From positions 1 to 64,000 of the forward strand of contig CAMJQW010000004.1 in assembly GCA_946408125.1 (NCBI GenBank): 64,000 bases of DNA, written 5' to 3'. Origin of the DNA: an uncultured Fibrobacter sp. GTDB lineage: Bacteria; Fibrobacterota; Fibrobacteria; Fibrobacterales; Fibrobacteraceae. Shown piece after piece: positions 24,336-33,362 of the stretch; the first letter of the stretch is position 1, and each line of letters begins with the position of its first letter. The position numbers and the translations under genes were made by a program. The notes beneath the pieces were generated by a model. It saw only the letters and a program-made list of their open reading frames with translations. It did not search any database and was not told the origin of the DNA.

Positions 24336-27011
24336 ATGGTGTGTAGACATCTTTCCATAACTGTATTTTGGAGTGTGCTCGCGGCATGGATGCTTGCGGC
24401 GTGTTCCGACGATGGCAGCTCGCAGGGATCTTCGGGCACGGATGAAATCGACAACTCCGGTTCTGCCGCCGAATCGCTTTTGCCTTTTGCGGGAGGCCCG
24501 CTGAAGATTACCGAGGTCGATCCCATCAATATCGATTTCGAAGACCACGAGGGCGATGATGCGGGCTGGGTGGAAATCCTCAACACCTCGGCGGACACGG
24601 TGGATTTGTCCGGGATGTACCTGACCGATTCGCAGGAAGCCCCGTTCAAGTGGAAGTTCGGCAATGTAAAGATGGCGCCCAGCTCCCAGTTACTCGTATT
24701 CATGTCGGGAAAGAACTATCCCGATTACGTGTTGCCACACGATACGCTTGACATGATCGGTCCCGGTTGCTGGACTTGGACGGACGCGCAGAGCGACCCG
24801 CCGGGTGAGAGCTACGCGGAACCCCTGCCCGGGCAACAGAAGAACTGCTTCAAGGAGGGGAACGTTCGTCGCGTGGGAGCCATCATGCAGCTGGGCGAGA
24901 ACGAAGAACTCGGCTGGTCGTCGATTGCCGTATTTGTTGGAACAGGCAACTCCGGCAAGGACGACGTGCTCGACATTTCCGGTGCGAACGAGCTGTTCTT
25001 GCATGCCTACATCACCAAGGACAGGAAGGTCTCCTTCCGCCTGACGCAACCCGATGTTGACGACTGGAAGGGCTATGAGTTTGTCTTTACCGGTACGGGG
25101 GATTCCTCGACGGTCTATCATGCACGAATTCCGACGGGCTCTACTTTCCCCGACCTTGAAAACATCTATGGTACACGTATCAGCCCCGAGTCGAACGAGT
25201 CGCAGGAAATGACGCTCAAGGTGTTCGATTATTTTGTCCGGAATCGTGGTCACGAACCGCATGCAGGCTTCAAGCTTTCGAAGAAGGGTGGCTCGCTCTA
25301 CCTGGTGAATGCGGATACGGCCATCGTTGATTCCGTGGCCTACCCGGAACTTCCCATCGGAAAATCCTGGAGCTACGGGACTTTTGCGGATGGGGCAAGC
25401 GACGGCTTTGGCTTTGCGGATCCGACCCCCTATGGACTGACTGCGAAAATCGTGGCGCAGTCGCGCTCGCCCTCGCTGGATACCTTGGCGGAACTTCCTC
25501 CGTCCGGATTCTACGCGCAGGCCTTTGCGGTGAGTTTCCCCGGGGATGCATCCGTCCGTTGCGAAAGCGATGGCAAGGCTCCTGCGAAAAATAGCCCCGC
25601 GGTGACGGACCTGCAAATTGTCAAGACGACGGTGCTTCGGTGTGCGAGTTTTGCGGATGACATGTTGCCGGGCGATGTAGTCACGCGTACCTACGTGTTC
25701 GAGGATGCTCCCGCCGTCCCTGCGGTGTTCCTGTCGGCTGACCCGAATTCGCTCTTCGATCCTGATTCGGGAATCTACATGGAAGGGAAATTCGCGCAAG
25801 AGAAGGAACCGCATTACGGCGCGAACTACTGGCTCGACAAGGAAATCCCCGTGGCGGTGGAATTCATGGAACCGGGGACAAAGACGCCCGCCTTCGCGCA
25901 CAACGCGGGCCTCAAGATATTCGGCAATTACAGCCGCCAGAGTCGCAAGAAGTCGGTCGCCATCACCTTCCGCGAAAAGTATGGCGAAAGCCGCCTCAAG
26001 TATGCGCTATTCCCCGATTTTCCCGAACTGAAGGAATTCAAGGTGTTCCTGCTGCGCAATAACGGCAGCAACTTCGACAACGACTACGTCCGCGACAGGC
26101 TTGCAAGTTCCATCAGCGAAGGACTCGGCGTCGATTATCAGCGCGGACGATTTGCGGTCGTCTATTACAATGGCGAGTACTTCGGCATTCACAGCATCCG
26201 CGAGCGCAGTACGGAATACTACTTCGAAACGCATTACGGAATCGACCCGGGCTCCGTTGACCTTATCAAGGCGGATAATACAGTGTCGGCGGGTTCCGCG
26301 GTTGACTACGAGGCGCTCATAGACTGGATCGAGGAAAACGATTTGAACGATGCGGAAAACTACGCCTATGTTGCAACGCGGATGGATGTGGACAATTACC
26401 TCAACTACATGCATACCGAGATATATGCGGATAACCGCGACTGGCCTGCCAACAACATGAAGAAATGGCGTGGCACCAATCCGCAGACCAAGTGGAAGTG
26501 GTTCCTGTACGACCTCGATTTCGGCATGGGGAACGAGTACAGCGAGTACAAGGACATAAATATTTTTGACTTCGTGACGGCGGAAGATGGCCCCGGTTGG
26601 CCGAACGGCCCCGAGCATACGCTGCTTCTGCGCCGCCTGCTCGAGAATGATGGATTCAAGGCCGCGTTCATAAACCGCATGGCCGTACTGCTTGCGATGA
26701 ATTTCGAAAGTGGCCGCGTTCGCAAACGACTCGATGCGATGATGTCGGAAATCGAGGCGGAAATCCCGCGTGACCAGAAACGCTGGGAGCAGAGCGCATC
26801 GAGGATGCAGAGTCAGCTCGGGCTCATCGAGACGTTTATCGAGGAGCGCCCGGCCAAGGTCTCCTCGGAAATGCGGGAACATTTCGGGCTGGGTGATGTT
26901 GCTTCCGTGAAGCTTGCTGCGGAAGGTAATGGCCGCATCCTTGTCCATGGGCTTCCGCTCGACACCCCTGCGTTGACGGGGGGCTTCTTCGAAGGCTTCC
27001 CGGCGAAGTGA
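24336..27011 (+). CDS. Lipoprotein with lamin-tail-like and CotH kinase-like domains
   Basis: 891-residue surface lipoprotein; the signal peptide ends in the lipobox AACS. Residues about 45-150 form a lamin-tail domain (ITEVDPINI ... GWVEILNTSADTVDLSGMYL). From about residue 480 onward comes a CotH-type domain: FGNYSRQSRKKSVAITFREKYG, LRNNGSNFDNDYVRDRL, VVYYNGEYFGIHSIRER, and KWKWFLYDLDFGMG with the conserved Asp pair. CotH proteins are atypical protein kinases in Bacillus spores; bacterial surface copies are uncharacterised and in cellulolytic bacteria are often linked to surface complexes. TAGATT sits six bases before the ATG (leaderless geometry). Confidence 0.88.
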   Translation: MVCRHLSITVFWSVLAAWMLAACSDDGSSQGSSGTDEIDNSGSAAESLLPFAGGPLKITEVDPINIDFEDHEGDDAGWVEILNTSADTVDLSGMYLTDSQEAPFKWKFGNVKMAPSSQLLVFMSGKNYPDYVLPHDTLDMIGPGCWTWTDAQSDPPGESYAEPLPGQQKNCFKEGNVRRVGAIMQLGENEELGWSSIAVFVGTGNSGKDDVLDISGANELFLHAYITKDRKVSFRLTQPDVDDWKGYEFVFTGTGDSSTVYHARIPTGSTFPDLENIYGTRISPESNESQEMTLKVFDYFVRNRGHEPHAGFKLSKKGGSLYLVNADTAIVDSVAYPELPIGKSWSYGTFADGASDGFGFADPTPYGLTAKIVAQSRSPSLDTLAELPPSGFYAQAFAVSFPGDASVRCESDGKAPAKNSPAVTDLQIVKTTVLRCASFADDMLPGDVVTRTYVFEDAPAVPAVFLSADPNSLFDPDSGIYMEGKFAQEKEPHYGANYWLDKEIPVAVEFMEPGTKTPAFAHNAGLKIFGNYSRQSRKKSVAITFREKYGESRLKYALFPDFPELKEFKVFLLRNNGSNFDNDYVRDRLASSISEGLGVDYQRGRFAVVYYNGEYFGIHSIRERSTEYYFETHYGIDPGSVDLIKADNTVSAGSAVDYEALIDWIEENDLNDAENYAYVATRMDVDNYLNYMHTEIYADNRDWPANNMKKWRGTNPQTKWKWFLYDLDFGMGNEYSEYKDINIFDFVTAEDGPGWPNGPEHTLLLRRLLENDGFKAAFINRMAVLLAMNFESGRVRKRLDAMMSEIEAEIPRDQKRWEQSASRMQSQLGLIETFIEERPAKVSSEMREHFGLGDVASVKLAAEGNGRILVHGLPLDTPALTGGFFEGFPAK

Positions 27012-27037
27012 GCGCGGTGAAGGCTCTGTTCAAATAA

Positions 27038-27235
27038 TTTCGTTTCCAAGAAAAAGACTTGACAGAGTCAAGACAAAGTTGTAAGCCCCATTTTCTCAAG
27101 AGCGACGCAATCGTCCTGTCCAGCGGAAAGAAAATCAATATTGTAGGCGAATTAAAAAGCGATGCCATTATCAACCTGAACATCGCAGAACCTTTGTCTG
27201 ACAAAAAACTCAGGGCTAAAATTTCTGCCGTTTGA
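27038..27235 (+). pseudogene. Possible 3' gene remnant
   Basis: Between the CotH gene and the convergent MATE gene a plus-strand frame without ATG runs from 27038 to a TGA at 27233. It reads like real protein in its second half (KSDAIVLSSGKKINIVGEL then KSDAIINLNIAEPLSDKK), with an internal KSDAI repeat spaced by about 19 residues. Its base composition is AT-richer than the neighbours. It overlaps the MATE 3' end by 20 bases. It may be the tail of a deleted surface-protein gene, or chance. Confidence 0.25.
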
Positions 27236-28559
27236 TGTTGTAGAAATAGATTCCCATGATGACCGAAATCGTGATGACCCAGCTGATGGGGTAGACGACC
27301 ATCAGCGAGGCGAACGACTTGTACCTGGGGAAAACGAAAATCACCCAGAGAATGCGGATGCCGCAGACGCCCGCCATGCAGGTGAGTGCCGGCGGTAGCG
27401 ACTTACCCATTCCGGAAAGTGCGCCCGAAAACACGTCCAAAAAGACGTTGATGGCGAGAAGCCCTACTACCATGTACATGCGGATGGATGCGATTTCGAT
27501 GATTTCGGTATTGGAGGTGAATACGCTCAGCATGGGCCTTGCGAAAATGCAGCAGAGCGCACTCAGCACGATAGTGGTCGAACACCCGAGCAGAAGTGTC
27601 CAGCGAACCGTGCGGCGGCAACGTTCCATGTTCTTTGCGCCGAAGTTTTGCCCCACGAAGGTCACGCAAGCCTGCGAGAATGAACTCAGCCAGTAATACA
27701 CAACAAACTCGTAATTCAGGGCGATGGACGAGGCCGCCACAGTAGCGGAGCCCAGGCTGTTGATGGCCGATTGCAAGCACACGTTGCTGAACGAGAATAC
27801 GACGCCGCGCAGCCCCGTCGGGAGCCCAACGCGCAATATTCGGCTCAAGAAGAAGGGCGTCACGCGCAACTTCCAGAATTCCAGTTTGAAGGGACCCACC
27901 TCGTGCAACAGAATGTAGAACAGGGTAATTCCGCTGATGATGTTGGCGATGACCGTCGCAATCGCAACGCCCGCCACACCCATGCCAAAGCCCGCCACAA
28001 GTATCAAATTCAGCGCCACATTGACGGCGCCCGCCACCATGAGCACGTAAAGCGGCCGCTTTGTATCGCCCTTGCTGCGCAACACTGCGGCGATAAAGTT
28101 GTAGACCATCACGAAGGGCATGCCGGCAAAGTAGATTTGCAGGTAAAGTACCGCCATGTCCAATACGTCAGAAGGCGTCGAAATCAGTTCGAGAATCGGC
28201 CTTGCAAAAAAGATTCCCACGAATGAGAGGAAAATCCCGCTAAAGAACGCCACCATCACCGACGTGTGGACGCTGCGGGTCACGGAGCGGTAGCTGCGCG
28301 CGCCGATGGAATTGGCCACCACCACGTTCGCACCCACGGAAATTCCGACGAACAGGTTGATGAGCATATTGATGACGAACGTATTCGCACCCACGGCCGC
28401 TAGGGCCTTGTCGCCCGCGAACTGCCCCACCACGGCGACGTCTGCCAAGTTGAACATCTGCTGGAAAATGCTGCTCAAGGCAATAGGAATGGCGAACCTC
28501 AGGATTTTTCTCCCGAGGGGCCCGTTCAGCATATCTATGTTCGTCTTTGAAACGCCCAT
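27216..28559 (-). CDS. MATE-family exporter (second copy)
   Basis: 447-residue, 12-helix inner-membrane exporter of the DinF/NorM-like MATE group. N terminus: MLNGPLGRKILRFAIPIALSSIFQQMF with LADVAVVGQFAG in the first helices, then ANVVVANSIGAR; second half VAASSIALNYEFVVYYWLSSFSQACVTFVGQNFGA, the repeat of the first-half motif. Substrate unknown. Unlike the MATE gene at 6588 it has a leader with AAGG before the ATG, and the leader can form a hairpin that hides the start codon (see 28552-28581). Confidence 0.9.
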   Translation of the reverse strand: MGVSKTNIDMLNGPLGRKILRFAIPIALSSIFQQMFNLADVAVVGQFAGDKALAAVGANTFVINMLINLFVGISVGANVVVANSIGARSYRSVTRSVHTSVMVAFFSGIFLSFVGIFFARPILELISTPSDVLDMAVLYLQIYFAGMPFVMVYNFIAAVLRSKGDTKRPLYVLMVAGAVNVALNLILVAGFGMGVAGVAIATVIANIISGITLFYILLHEVGPFKLEFWKLRVTPFFLSRILRVGLPTGLRGVVFSFSNVCLQSAINSLGSATVAASSIALNYEFVVYYWLSSFSQACVTFVGQNFGAKNMERCRRTVRWTLLLGCSTTIVLSALCCIFARPMLSVFTSNTEIIEIASIRMYMVVGLLAINVFLDVFSGALSGMGKSLPPALTCMAGVCGIRILWVIFVFPRYKSFASLMVVYPISWVITISVIMGIYFYNIKRQKF

Positions 28560-28581
28560 GTATTACCTTGAAAACGGGCGT
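28552..28581 (-). promoter_or_regulatory. Start-codon-sequestering hairpin in the MATE leader
   Basis: In the minus-strand mRNA, ACGCCC (28581-28576) can pair perfectly with GGGCGT (28557-28552), whose first G is the last base of the AUG. The AAGG ribosome site is in the 18-base loop. This would place translation under control of hairpin opening. Confidence 0.4.
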
Positions 28582-28662
28582 AAATTTAGTTTTTAAATTT
28601 TGGAAACAAGAAAGGATTATATTGGCAAACAAGTAAAAAAAAGATATATTTCAAAAAAGCCT

Positions 28663-29490
28663 ATGAACATCCACAAATTCTTGAACAAAATCATCCTTAT
28701 ATCTGCAGCGCTCTTCTGGGCGGGGTGTTCCGGCGATTCCGCCACAAAAGCCTCCAGTGACAACGAAGAAGCGACCGCAGGCTCCGACACCTCAACGGCA
28801 GACTCCGGAAACTCAACCGTCGGGGACAAATCTAGCAGTTCGACCATTATTGAATCGTCCAGCAGTAATTCAGGGAAAAAAAATGATTGCAAGCCGATTG
28901 ATTACGAATGGCCGATAGACTACCGGGATGAAACCTATAAAGGGGATCCGAAGGAACCCGCCGAAAATTCTGCCGATAAGCGTGCACAAACCGATATCCG
29001 CGACTCTGTCTTGCAGCAAATTTTTCACGAGGATTATGTTTACGATATCGACCAATACCCAGATACGACAACTTTCTGTCTTTTTAAAATGGCAGACACG
29101 CTGGAACAACGTATCGCACCCCTATACGGAGCGTTTCCTGCTGACGAGGTTATAACAAAGACCGTCTATTGCCCCGACGGAACAACGCATTTCACGGAAG
29201 AATACCTAAGCTACGAAGAAGATCTCAAGGCTCACAAAGATGAAGTCAAGGCCTACGAGGAACAGAAAGCAGCCTATCAGGAAGCATACGACAAGCATTT
29301 TGAAGAATACTACAACAAGAGAGCCGCTGAACTCAAGGCCCTATTGGATTCTTGCGTCAATCATCCGGACGATTTCAAGCCCGCCGACAACGATGAGGGA
29401 GAAAGATATTGTAATTCCCTAGATTTGTTCGAGCATGATTGCAGTTGGCACCCGGAAGAAGACAGCGGCAGTTCCAAGGAAGAAAAATAG
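28663..29490 (+). CDS. Fibrobacter-type lipoprotein with Ser-rich linker
   Basis: True start is MNIHKFLNK at 28663 (275 residues); the tracked start at 28600 precedes the probable TATATT -10 at 28645. Signal peptide with lipobox WAGC, then about 60 residues rich in Ser, Thr, Asp and Glu, then a Cys-containing domain (DCKPIDYEWPIDYRDETY). Residues about 190-240 are highly charged and helical (EDLKAHKDEVKAYEEQKAAYQEAY), probably a coiled coil. A possible pair of disulfides is formed by CVNHP, RYCNS and HDCSW. Not recognised. Composition is more AT-rich than the neighbouring housekeeping genes. Confidence 0.7.
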   Translation: MNIHKFLNKIILISAALFWAGCSGDSATKASSDNEEATAGSDTSTADSGNSTVGDKSSSSTIIESSSSNSGKKNDCKPIDYEWPIDYRDETYKGDPKEPAENSADKRAQTDIRDSVLQQIFHEDYVYDIDQYPDTTTFCLFKMADTLEQRIAPLYGAFPADEVITKTVYCPDGTTHFTEEYLSYEEDLKAHKDEVKAYEEQKAAYQEAYDKHFEEYYNKRAAELKALLDSCVNHPDDFKPADNDEGERYCNSLDLFEHDCSWHPEEDSGSSKEEK

Positions 29491-29510
29491 TGGCGGAGAC
29501 TTCCCGATGC

Positions 29511-29768
29511 TCAAACGCTGGAAGTAGCGTTTTTCCCGAGTACGGCGCGGGCTAGCTGGTCGGCGCACGATGTCGGCTTCCCGTTGCATGTATTGCCTAG
29601 GAGCTTGGCCGCGATATCTTCGGCGCTCATGCCTTCGCAAAGTTTGGCAATCGCTTTCAGGTTTCCGTTGCATCCGCCCGTAAAGCGGATGTTTCTGATT
29701 TTGTCTCCGTCGCGCGTGAACTGAATTGTCGTCGCGCAAACGCCTTTGGTCTTGAAAGTCTCTTCCAT
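29511..29768 (-). CDS. TSCPD-domain small protein (TIGR03905-like)
   Basis: 85 residues. The sequence follows the TIGR03905-type TSCPD pattern: KGVCATTIQF, IRNIRFTGGCNGNLKAIAKL, GMSAEDIAAKL, and NGKPTSCADQLARA, with the three conserved Cys (GVC, GGC, TSC) that suggest metal or cluster binding. The same module is found at the C terminus of some ribonucleotide reductases; free copies have no assigned role. GAGG precedes the ATG. A TATATT hexamer on the minus strand (29803-29798) lies 17 bases from the G11 tract. Confidence 0.82.
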   Translation of the reverse strand: MEETFKTKGVCATTIQFTRDGDKIRNIRFTGGCNGNLKAIAKLCEGMSAEDIAAKLLGNTCNGKPTSCADQLARAVLGKNATSSV

Positions 29769-29820
29769 ATGTGCCTCGGGGTTGAATGCCTAGTTTAAAT
29801 ATAGATTCTAATACTGGCCT

Positions 29821-29831
29821 GGGGGGGGGGG
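29821..29831. repeat. G11 homopolymer in the divergent promoter region
   Basis: Eleven consecutive G residues in the 157-base gap between the TSCPD gene and the zinc-ribbon gene. Tracts of this length are prone to slippage. On the minus strand its proximal edge is where a -35 element would lie for the TATATT at 29803-29798. Confidence 0.85.
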
Positions 29832-29859
29832 AGTGCTAGAATAAAAATGCGGAAAGGAC

Positions 29860-29887
29860 TTGACAAATTTTTAAAATAGTGTACATT
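29860..29887 (+). promoter_or_regulatory. Promoter of the zinc-ribbon protein gene
   Basis: TTGACA (29860-29865), 16-base spacer, TACATT (29882-29887). Initiation near 29894 leaves a leader of about 30 bases with AAAAGGAG before ATG 29926. Same spacing as the rpsT promoter. Confidence 0.7.
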
Positions 29888-29925
29888 TGAACACATGATT
29901 CAAGGAGTAACTAAAAGGAGAAATT

Positions 29926-30513
29926 ATGGAAATGAAATTTTGTCAGAGCTGCGGAATGCCGCTTACTCCAGAAATCCTCGGCACCAACGCCGACGGCAGC
30001 AAGAACGAAGAATACTGCATCTACTGCTATAAAGACGGTGCCTTCACCGGCGACTTCAACATGGAACAGATGGTGGAATTCTGTTCGCAGTTCGTCGATG
30101 AATTCAACAAGAATACGGGCAAGAGCCTTACCCGCGAAGAGTACAAGGTAGAACTGCGCAAGTATTTCCCGACGCTCAAGCGCTGGCGCCTCCCCGCGGA
30201 CCAATTGCCCCATGCCACTTCGCCCATGAAGCAGAAGTTCATTGAAGAAGTCAACACGCTGGGCATCAAGGACATGCCGAAAATCGACAACCTCTTCGTG
30301 CTGCAGGGGTCGTTCATCAATCAGGAATACAAGATCAACGGTAACAGCATCAAGCTCTTGGACGATAATGCAAGCTACTGGGGCAATCAGGTCGAAAAGC
30401 AGGGCGCCGAAGGCCGCTGCTTTGGAATCGCCTGCGACGAACGCTACATTCTCGTGAGCGAATACGGCAAGAACGGCGCGGACGCTGAAATCGTCGTGCT
30501 GAAGCGGCGATAA
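29926..30513 (+). CDS. Putative zinc-ribbon protein
   Basis: 195 residues. The N-terminal 80 residues match the putative zinc-ribbon family (PF12674-like): FCQSCGMPL and EYCIYCYKDGAFTGDF provide a CxxC ... CxxC site, followed by a helix MEQMVEFCSQFVDEFN. The C-terminal 110 residues are a separate beta-rich domain (IDNLFVLQGSFINQEYKIN ... RCFGIACDERYILVSEYG) that I do not recognise. Such proteins are often near regulators in anaerobes but have no established role. Good promoter and AAAAGGAG ribosome site. Confidence 0.78.
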   Translation: MEMKFCQSCGMPLTPEILGTNADGSKNEEYCIYCYKDGAFTGDFNMEQMVEFCSQFVDEFNKNTGKSLTREEYKVELRKYFPTLKRWRLPADQLPHATSPMKQKFIEEVNTLGIKDMPKIDNLFVLQGSFINQEYKINGNSIKLLDDNASYWGNQVEKQGAEGRCFGIACDERYILVSEYGKNGADAEIVVLKRR

Positions 30514-30564
30514 ATCGGAGAACATTTCTATATTGCACATCCGTATATCGTATAGGAGCGCTTG

Positions 30565-33006
30565 ATGGCGAATGTTGTGGATGGTGCAGTCCTTGACCGC
30601 GAGTTGAACCCGGAGCAGGCTGCCGCGGCAAAGAAGATTGATGGACCGATGCTGATCTTGGCGGGTGCGGGTTCGGGAAAGACCCGTGCCATCACGTACA
30701 AGATCGCCCACCTGATTTCGTACCACAACGTGGAGGCGAACAGGGTCCTTGCCGTGACGTTCACCAACAAGGCCGCCCGCGAGATGAAGGAGAGAATCCA
30801 GAAGTTGCTGGGCTGCTACGTGCCGTTCAACTGGATGGGAACTTTCCATTCCGTATGCCTCAAACTCCTCAAGCTCTGCCTGGGCAGGGATGCCGCCGTG
30901 AAGGCGATGGGCTCGCAGTGGTACGATTCGAATTTTTCCATATACGACGATGACGACCAGAAGAGGGTCCTCAAGGAAATCTTGAAGGAAGATCTGGGCG
31001 ACAGCTACGATGTGGCCGAGGTGAAGAAGGTGCATGGCGCCATTTCGCGTTACAAGAATACGGTGCTCTACGAGTACGGCACGCCCAGGCTGCAGACTCC
31101 CGAAATAGCTCTCCAGCGTGCGGAATTCGCCGACGAGGAAAAGCGCGCCCGCTATTACGCCGAATACCAGAAGCGCCTCAAGGAATCCAATGCGATGGAT
31201 TTCGACGACCTGCTGTTCAATACGGTATTGCTGCTGCAGAATGCCCCCGAGCTGGTAAAACAGCTCAAGAACCAGTTCCAGTTCGTGGTGGTGGACGAGT
31301 ATCAGGACACGAACGACGTGCAGTACGAACTGCTGAAGTTGCTGATAAACGAAGACAAGAACGTGACGGTGGTGGGTGATGACGACCAGAGTATTTACGG
31401 CTGGCGCGGTGCGAACATCCGCATCATCCGCAACTTCCACCGCGATTTTGCCCCGGTGACCATCGTAAAGCTCGAACGCAATTACCGCTCCACGAGCAAT
31501 ATCGTGAAGGGCGCGGGTTCCGTGATTGCCCACAACATCCGCCCGGCCGAGATGGAAAAGAAAGTATTCTCGAAGGAAGAGGCCGGTGACCCGATTCGCG
31601 TGCGCCACATGATGGACGACCGCAGCGAGGCACAGCAGATTGCAGAGACCATTCTCAAGGCGGGTTCGGATTTTTATTCCAAGACGGCGATTTTCTACCG
31701 CACCAACGCGCAGTCCCGCGTGATTGAAAAAGCTTTGAACGACAGCCGTATCCCGTCCGTCATTTTCGGGGGCACGCGCTTCTGGGACCGCAAGGAAATC
31801 AAGGATATCCTTTCGTACTTGCGCTTGCTCGCCAACGAGAAAGACGACGCGGCGCACCTGCGCGTCATCAACACGCCGCCGCGCTCCATCGGGAAGACGA
31901 GCGTGGAGACTGTGCTGAGCCGCGTGCGTAACGGCGACGGCAATTTCTGGCAGATGCTTGTGGCCGAAGCGAACGGCACGGGCCGCGCCGCCCCGAAGCT
32001 CAAGGGCTTTACGGACCTAATTCAGGGCTGGAAGGATTTGCTGGCAGCGGGGGAGACTCCGCTCCCGATTCTGGCCGAACGTATTATCGCCGATACGGGT
32101 TACAAGGACTTCTTGCGCAAGGACGACGAACTTACTGCCGACGAGCGCATCGCGAACATCGACGAAATGGTGAACGCCATCCGCGAATTCGACGAAGAAC
32201 ATCCGGGCGCGAACCTCGACGACTTCCTCCAGGACATCTCGCTGTTGACCGACGGCGACAAGAAGGTGGACACCTCCAAGGGCGTGGTGACGCTCATGAC
32301 TATCCACATGGCGAAGGGCCTGGAATTCAATACGGTCCATATCGCCGGCTGCGACGAGGAAATCTTCCCGCTGGTGCGCGGTTCCGCCTTTATGTCGGGC
32401 AAGGAAGCGAACGAGCAGATGGAAGAGGAACGTCGCCTGTTCTATGTGGGCTGCACCCGCGCCGAGAAGAAACTTTATCTGTACCATGCGGAACGTCGCT
32501 TTTTCCAGGGGACTATCCGTCCGTTCGCGCCGTCGCGGTTCCTCAAGGAACTGGACCCGTCCGTGGTGGAATTTACGCCGTGCATCGATTTTGGCGGCGG
32601 CGCTCCGGGCCAGATTCGCTATAATTCGGCTCCTGTGGGCATGTTCCGCAAGCCGTCTTCGTTCGGCTCCTCCGGCTATGGGCGCTCCTCCGGCGGCTTC
32701 AACCGCCCGGCATCCGTGCCCGCGTCCATCCGCAAGAACGACCAGCGCATCGTCTACCGCAATCCTATCAAGGTCTCGCCCCCGGTGAAACCTGCCGCCC
32801 CGAGCGGCCCGCGTATCGTGTACGACGAGTACAGCGAGAATCCTTTCCATCCGGGAGCGCGCGTACGCCACACCAAGTACGGGTTGGGGACCATCGTCAA
32901 GTGCTACGGTACCGGCGATAACGCGCGCGTGGACGTGCGGTTCAATGGCGACAACACCATAAGGACGATTATCCTCAAGTACGCCGCCCTGCAGATTGTT
33001 GGATAA
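30565..33006 (+). CDS. pcrA: UvrD/PcrA-type DNA helicase
   Basis: Superfamily 1A 3'-5' helicase for repair and replication restart. 813 residues from ATG 30565 with TAGGAG upstream. Motifs in order: LNPEQAAAA (Q motif), Walker A LAGAGSGKT, TFTNKAAREM (Ia), VVVDEYQDTN (II), VVGDDDQSIYGWRGA (III), LERNYRS (IV), VTLMTIHMAKGLEFNTV (V), EEERRLFYVGCTRAE (VI). The C-terminal 100 residues contain a flexible Gly/Ser/Pro region and end with a Tudor-like fold (VRHTKYGLGTIVKCYG), as in PcrA proteins that bind RNA polymerase. PcrA and UvrD cannot be separated firmly by eye. Confidence 0.93.
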   Translation: MANVVDGAVLDRELNPEQAAAAKKIDGPMLILAGAGSGKTRAITYKIAHLISYHNVEANRVLAVTFTNKAAREMKERIQKLLGCYVPFNWMGTFHSVCLKLLKLCLGRDAAVKAMGSQWYDSNFSIYDDDDQKRVLKEILKEDLGDSYDVAEVKKVHGAISRYKNTVLYEYGTPRLQTPEIALQRAEFADEEKRARYYAEYQKRLKESNAMDFDDLLFNTVLLLQNAPELVKQLKNQFQFVVVDEYQDTNDVQYELLKLLINEDKNVTVVGDDDQSIYGWRGANIRIIRNFHRDFAPVTIVKLERNYRSTSNIVKGAGSVIAHNIRPAEMEKKVFSKEEAGDPIRVRHMMDDRSEAQQIAETILKAGSDFYSKTAIFYRTNAQSRVIEKALNDSRIPSVIFGGTRFWDRKEIKDILSYLRLLANEKDDAAHLRVINTPPRSIGKTSVETVLSRVRNGDGNFWQMLVAEANGTGRAAPKLKGFTDLIQGWKDLLAAGETPLPILAERIIADTGYKDFLRKDDELTADERIANIDEMVNAIREFDEEHPGANLDDFLQDISLLTDGDKKVDTSKGVVTLMTIHMAKGLEFNTVHIAGCDEEIFPLVRGSAFMSGKEANEQMEEERRLFYVGCTRAEKKLYLYHAERRFFQGTIRPFAPSRFLKELDPSVVEFTPCIDFGGGAPGQIRYNSAPVGMFRKPSSFGSSGYGRSSGGFNRPASVPASIRKNDQRIVYRNPIKVSPPVKPAAPSGPRIVYDEYSENPFHPGARVRHTKYGLGTIVKCYGTGDNARVDVRFNGDNTIRTIILKYAALQIVG

Positions 33007-33041
33007 TTTGCTATCTTGTTCTTGTAACTAACGAGGTTTTT

Positions 33042-33329
33042 ATGCTCGAACGTGAAGATGTTTTGAAACTGGCCAAGCTTTCGAGGCTCGAGGTCGCCGA
33101 GGGCGATATCGATTCCGTGAAGGGTCACCTGGACAAGATGCTCGACCACATGGAAGCCCTCAAGGCGCTCGACCTGTCCAACGTCGAACCGATGACCGCC
33201 GTGGAAAACGGCGCCACCATCCTCCGCGAAGACGTGCCCGTGCAGGGATTCTCCCTGGACCAGGCTTTCGCGAACGCCCCGGCGGTCGAGAACGACCATT
33301 TTGCCATCCCGAAGGTGATCGGCGGCTAG
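33042..33329 (+). CDS. gatC: Aspartyl/glutamyl-tRNA amidotransferase subunit C
   Basis: Small stabilising subunit of GatCAB, which converts Glu-tRNA(Gln) or Asp-tRNA(Asn) to the amide form. 95 residues, normal length: LKLAKLSRLEVAEGDID, KMLDHMEALKALDLSNVEPMTAV, LREDVPVQGF, then NAPAVENDHFAIPKVIGG, the conserved C-terminal segment. Upstream TATCTTG and CGAGG support the start. gatA and gatB are not in the window, so the complex is encoded at split loci. Confidence 0.93.
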   Translation: MLEREDVLKLAKLSRLEVAEGDIDSVKGHLDKMLDHMEALKALDLSNVEPMTAVENGATILREDVPVQGFSLDQAFANAPAVENDHFAIPKVIGG

Positions 33330-33362
33330 CGCCTCCGTCCACATTCGCGCTTATTAGATTTT

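Noticed and set aside
22337-24703. Minus-strand 788-aa ORF
   Set aside because: Antisense of pilB, whose catalytic motifs are intact on the plus strand; composition rich in His, Arg and Leu as expected of a shadow.
27057-27072. CTTGAC-AGA-GTCAAG inverted repeat between CotH and MATE
   Set aside because: Six-base stem with no T tract; too weak to call a terminator or an operator.
29911-31857. Minus-strand 648-aa ORF
   Set aside because: Antisense of the zinc-ribbon gene and pcrA; shadow of a GC-rich coding frame.
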